Source: Chaenocephalus aceratus (taxonomy: Eukaryota; Chordata; Actinopteri; Perciformes; Channichthyidae). Taken from it: a stretch of 64,000 nt of DNA. The notes under the pieces are model-generated. The model saw only the letters and a program-made list of their open reading frames with translations, made no database searches and had not been told where the DNA came from. This document shows positions 60,244 to 64,000 of the stretch, piece after piece (position 1 is the first letter of the stretch; every line of letters starts with the position of its first letter). The DNA lies in NCBI GenBank assembly GCA_023974075.1, contig JAMFTG010000500.1, forward strand, positions 62,001-126,000, given 5' to 3'. The translations under genes were made by a program, and so were the position numbers.

Positions 60244-61897
60244 CCACTTTGAAAAAAAGGTTGATGATATTCGCTCTTCTTTTTCTGACTCACCTTTACT
60301 CACCACTGGGTCACCAGACCCTCCTTCCACCTGCACACTAACCTCCTTTTCCCCTCTCTCGCCAAGTGAGGTTCTTACCCTCATTACCTCTGCCCGCCCT
60401 ACCACCTGTCCTCTGGACCCTATCCCTTCAAACCTCCTTCAGACTATCGCTCCTGATATTCTACCGTTTCTCACCCTTTTCATCAACACTTCTCTAACTT
60501 CTGGTCACTTTCCAAACAGTCTCAAGGAGGCAAGCGTAAACCCTCTCCTAAAGAAACCCACTCTCAACCCGTCTGATGTTATAAACTACAGGCCTGTCTC
60601 TCTCCTCCCGTTCCTGTCTAAAACACTTGAACGCGCTGTCTTTAAACAACTCTCCTGTTATCTCCATCAGAACAACCTTCTGGATCCGCACCAGTCTGGT
60701 TTCAAGGCAGGTCACTTCACAGAAACTGCCCTCCTTGCTGTCTCTGAGGAACTGCACACTGCTAAAGCAGCCTCCCTCTCCTCTGTCATCATCCTTTTGG
60801 ACCTGTCTGCTGCATTCAACACGGTGAATCATCAGATCCTCCTTCGCACTCTCCAAGAACTTGGAGTTTCAGGCTCTGCACTTTCCCTCATCACCTCATA
60901 CCTCAAAGACCGCACCTACAGGGTTACTTGGAGAGGGTCCGAGTCCAACCCTTGTCAATTAACTACAGGGGTCCCTCAGGGCTCTGTTCTTGGTCCCCTC
61001 CTCTTCTCCTTGTACACAAACTCGCTCGGATCTATCATTAGCCCGCATGGTTTTTCATACCACTGCTACGCTGACGACACCCAATTCATTCTGTCCTTCC
61101 CCCGCTCAGAGACCCAGGTCGTCGCACGCATCTCTGCTTGTCTAGCTGACATCTCTCAGTGGATGTCTGCTCAACCTTGACAAGACTGAACTGCTTTTCC
61201 TTCCGGGAAAAGATTGTCCCACTCTTGACCTAACAATCAACATCGGCACCTCTGTTGTTTCCCCGACTCAGACTGCAAGGAATCTGGGTGTGACCCTAGA
61301 TAACAACCTGTCCTTCACTGCAAACATAGCTGCTACAACCCGCTGCTGCAGATACACGCTTTACAACATCAGGAGGATACGTCCCCAGCTGACCCAGAAA
61401 GCGACGCAGGTTCTGGTCCAGGCTGTCGTCATCTCACGCCTAGACTACTGCAACTCCCTCCTGGCTGGTCTACCTGCATGTGCCATCCGACCTCTGCAGC
61501 TCATCCGGAATGCAGCGGCTTGTCTGGTCTTCAACCTTCCTAAATTCTCCCACACCACGCCGCTCCTCCGCTCCCTTCACTTGTAACTGCTAGAATACAC
61601 TTCAAGACAATGGTACTTGCGTACCATGCTGCGAATGGATCTGGCCCTTCCTACATCCAGGACATGGTTAAACTGTACACCCCAGCACGTGCACTCCGCT
61701 CTGCATCAACCAAACTGCTCGCTGCACCATCGCTGCGAAGGGGACCCAAGTTCCCATCAGCAAAAACACGTGGGTTTGCTATCCTGGCTCCAAAATGGTG
61801 GAATGAGCTCCCCATTGACATCAGGACAGCAGATAGCTTACACACCCTCCAGCGCAGACTGAAAACTCATCTCTTTCGACTCCACTTCGAGCAATAG
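60244..61897 (+). pseudogene. L2 reverse transcriptase broken by frameshifts
   Basis: Second part of the same protein. The piece to 61178 has NPLLKKPTLNPSDVINYRPV, LLPFLSKTLERAVF, ILLDLSAAFNTVNHQILL with the motif A aspartate, TTGVPQGSVLGPLLFSLY and the catalytic YADD. A shift near 61175 moves it to the frame with LDKTELLFLPG, NLGVTLDNNLSF, SRLDYCNSLLAGLP and LIRNAAACLVF; another near 61580 leads to KLLAAPSLRRGPKFP, TRGFAILAPKWWNELP and KTHLFRLHFEQ before TAG. The catalytic residues survive but at least three frame changes make it inactive. Confidence 0.9.
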
Positions 61898-62136
61898 AAC
61901 TATTAACAAAGCACTTATATACTAATAAAGGACTGGCTTACCTAAAGCCAGTTGAGTAGCACTTGAAATGTTTTTACTCTATGAAACCTGTTGTACTTAT
62001 ATGATTCTGTTTTCTTCAAGTTTGTATTTTGTTGGTCGAACGCACTTATTGTAAGTCGCTTTGGATAAAAGCATCAGCTAAATGCAATGTAATGTAATGT
62101 AACACTTACAGTTTTTTTTCTGACTGTTTCCTGCAG

Positions 62137-63205
62137 ACGTCCAGCAGCTGGTGGCGGTTAAAGAAGAGGTTCCTCCTGACCAGCAAGAGTGGAGCCACCA
62201 GTCTGGACCAGGAGGACGCAGAGCCCCCCCCACACATTAAGCAGGAACAGGAGGAACTCAGGATCAGTCAGGAGGGAGAGCAGCTTCAGGAGCTGGAGGA
62301 GGCTGATATCACCAAGTCCACTTTCACTCCTGACCCTGTGAAGAGTGAAGATGATGAAGAGAAACCTCAGTCCTCACAGCCTCATCAAAGACAAACTGAA
62401 CACATTTGAAACAGCAGCTGATGGAGATGACTGTCGAGGACCAGAACCAGCCAGGAACTCAGATCCAGAGAGCAGTTTACAACCAAAGACTGAGGACGAC
62501 ACTGGAGACTCTTCTGAACCTTACACTGGAGACTCTTCTGAACCTTACACTGAAGACAGTGCTGATTGGAAGGAGACCAGAGAACCTGCATCAGGCTCAA
62601 ACTCACTGAAAAATAGACATGAATCTGTCAGTGATCCACGACGTAGTGCTGAAAAGAAACCATTCAGCTGCTCAGTCTGTAAGAAAGCTTTTTCACAGAG
62701 TGGACATTTAAAGAGACACATGAGAATCCACACAAGAGAGAAACCACACAGCTGCTCAGTCTGTAAGAAAGCTTTTTCACAGAATATAGAGTTAAAGCTA
62801 CACATGAGAATCCACACAGGAGAGAAACGAGTCAGCTGTTCAGTCTGTAAGAAGCATTTTTCCCATAGTGGAAGTTTAAAAAAACACATGAGAGTCCACA
62901 CAGGAGAGAAACCATACAGCTGCTCAGTTTGTACCAAATATTTTGCATTGAGTGGAACTTTAGATAGACACATGAGAGTCCACACAGGAGAGAAACCATA
63001 CAGCTGCTCAGTCTGTAAGAAAGCTTTTTCACAGAGTGGAAGTTTAAAGGAACACATGAGAATCCACACAGGAGAGGAAATATACAGCTGCAATGTTTGT
63101 GACAAAAGATTTCAATGGCGTAATTGTTTCAATAGACACAAGTGTGTTGGTTGTCAGTCCTCAACGCTTAATGAAATTCAAACTGAGGATAAAAAATCTG
63201 CCTGA
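62137..63205 (+). CDS. C2H2 zinc finger protein, exon 2, six fingers, two apparent frameshifts
   Basis: The acceptor TTTCCTGCAG at 62136 is followed by [20 protein letters not shown] in phase with exon 1. The expected continuation [20 protein letters not shown] lies one register on, after an extra base near 62193, and runs to [14 protein letters not shown]. The frame then moves again by one near 62405 (CACATTTGAAAC), after which 62408-63205 is open. This last part has an acidic, Ser-rich linker (GDSSEPYT repeated, [12 protein letters not shown]) and six fingers from about 62664: five standard C-x2-C-x12-H-x3-H units ([11 protein letters not shown] to HMRIH and so on) joined by TGEKP-type linkers, one with TREKP, and a degenerate last finger ending RHKCVGC. 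Predicted nuclear DNA-binding factor. With both shifts real it would be truncated before the fingers, so it is a recent pseudogene or the assembly has two indels. Confidence 0.85.
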
Positions 63206-63305
63206 CTGGATCAACATTGTTACACGGCATTCATATAAGACTTAAACAAACTCTATCTTTATCAATATAAGTGGACAATTAGGCCATAAGGTGAACCCTG
63301 TTGAA

Positions 63306-63482
63306 AGTGCTTTACAAAAAATGAAAGACATTAAGAATATGGCATTTAAAATCAGTCATTAAAAAGAAAAGCTAATAAAATAAACATTAAAAGAAAAAAT
63401 ACATGGATAAAAGTTACAGTGCAGTCTAAGATATGAATAGTTCAATTAAAAGCAGCGACAAAAAGAAAAGTCTTCAGCCTGG
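63306..63482 (-). mobile_element. L2 (TTGCC-tailed) 3-prime fragment
   Basis: Matches 43670-43900, for example GTGCTTTACAAAAAATGAAA, TACATGGATAAAAGTTACAG and AGCAGCGACAAAAAGAAAAG. Its AATAAA (in GCTAATAAAATAAAC, about 63370) lies about 165 bp after the zinc finger stop codon and could serve as a polyadenylation signal for that gene. Confidence 0.85.
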
Positions 63483-64000
63483 AAGTACTGCGTTTTATTG
63501 ATCTAAATTACTTAACGTAACAAGTTAACCTTCTTCTTGGACGCAGCTATGTATGAAATCAAGTCATTTTAAGAGTGCATTTAACGTGTACAGGGTAACA
63601 ACAGACAGACAAAAAGTCCTCAGTCTAATGGAATAATCCACGAGCTCAGCCAATGAACCTAGCGATGCGAACATGGTAGTCCAGGAATGATAGTTTGATA
63701 AATTTGAGTTTGATATACTTTATTAATTCCCGTGGGGAAATTGTTTGTAGCTGGAGTTGGCTGATAAACGCTGCTAGTCAATGTTGATTCGATGGTCAAC
63801 TCTGTTCCCAGATAGTAAAACCTCTCACAAATACCGCGTATATAACGCAAATACCTCGGACTTAGTGATGTATTAAGACGTATGACAAAACATGACATAA
63901 AACAAGCATACAGCACTGTTTAGAATCCATTTGGTCTGGTTTAGCGCAACCATGTAGGCGGCCATCTTTCACTTCTGTTGACAATATGCAGCTACCCAAT
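63483..64000. other. Unassigned sequence downstream of the zinc finger gene
   Basis: At about 63690-63750 TTTATTAATTCCCGTGGGGA resembles a reverse retroposon tail. No exon is recognised. Confidence 0.4.

Larger units (their letters stand above)
58795..62100 (+). mobile_element. Nearly full-length L2-type LINE (UnaL2-like tail)
   Basis: Has an endonuclease region, reverse transcriptase and a 3-prime end TAAGTCGCTTTGGATAAAAG followed by TGTAATGTAATGTAA repeats, the tail type described for the eel UnaL2. A 31-33 bp tandem duplication in the presumed 5-prime UTR (GACTGACAAAGACAATAGAG, 58831-58890) is present. The start is uncertain. The element lies in the sense direction in the zinc finger gene intron. 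Confidence 0.85.
51069..62136 (+). other. Intron of the zinc finger gene, 11 kb, mostly nested transposons
   Basis: Donor GTATGT at 51069 and acceptor TTTCCTGCAG ending at 62136. A hAT-like single end (CAGGGGTGTCCAAACTACGG) is at 51104 without a partner found. The part 51150-52340 is AT-rich and unassigned. From 52347 on it is nearly all transposons, and the L2 element ends only about 36 bp before exon 2. The stretch 57661-58340 is AT-rich and unassigned. Confidence 0.75.

Overview
This window looks like teleost fish chromosomal DNA, probably from a percomorph-type ray-finned fish; the species cannot be named from the sequence. The reasons are the mixture of repeats: L2-type LINEs with TGTAA, TTTGA or TTGCC tails, an RTE/Rex3-like LINE with an ATGG tail, tRNA-headed SINEs, a Tc1-like transposon, many short hAT elements with 8-bp target duplications, long CA tracts, and a two-exon C2H2 zinc finger gene of the kind amplified in fish. 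Almost no host coding sequence is present. No rRNA, functional tRNA, CRISPR or prokaryotic feature is seen.

Layout. 1-18 kb: minisatellites with 38-bp, 57-bp and 37-bp units, several in opposite orientations, plus an L2 LINE inserted inside the 57-bp array, hAT elements, a tail-sharing SINE and a terminal-inverted-repeat element holding a THAP zinc finger remnant. 18-29 kb: mostly unique sequence with short hAT copies; it holds one probable host exon on the minus strand (21681-21747), a signal-peptide exon with a GTAAGG donor and a GC-rich upstream region. 29-38 kb: a TTAA-type MITE swollen by about 78 copies of a 37-bp unit, a decayed tandem repeat, LINE remnants and another MITE copy with the same 37-bp array. 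38-50 kb: long CA tracts, RTE and L2 remnants, and nested DNA transposons, including a 3.9-kb hAT-type element carrying a Tc1-like element with 285-bp inverted repeats. 50.5-63.2 kb: a zinc finger gene whose first exon (50825-51068) and finger exon (62137-63205) are split by an 11-kb intron made largely of nested transposons. The finger exon contains two apparent +1 frameshifts, so the gene is either a recent pseudogene or has assembly errors.

How the parts work together. The dominant process is transposition followed by local tandem amplification. TTAA-ended MITEs carry internal minisatellites (37-bp units at three sites, 26-bp units at a fourth), and at least ten hAT insertions keep matching or near-matching 8-bp target duplications, which allows insertion order to be read. 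The SINE at 12.65 kb shares its 3-prime tail with the L2 element at 62 kb, the classic arrangement by which an L2 reverse transcriptase mobilises a SINE.

The best candidates for something not previously described are the repeated association of MITEs with minisatellite arrays, two higher-order repeats within the arrays, and the large inverted pairs of arrays. No new enzymatic system was found.
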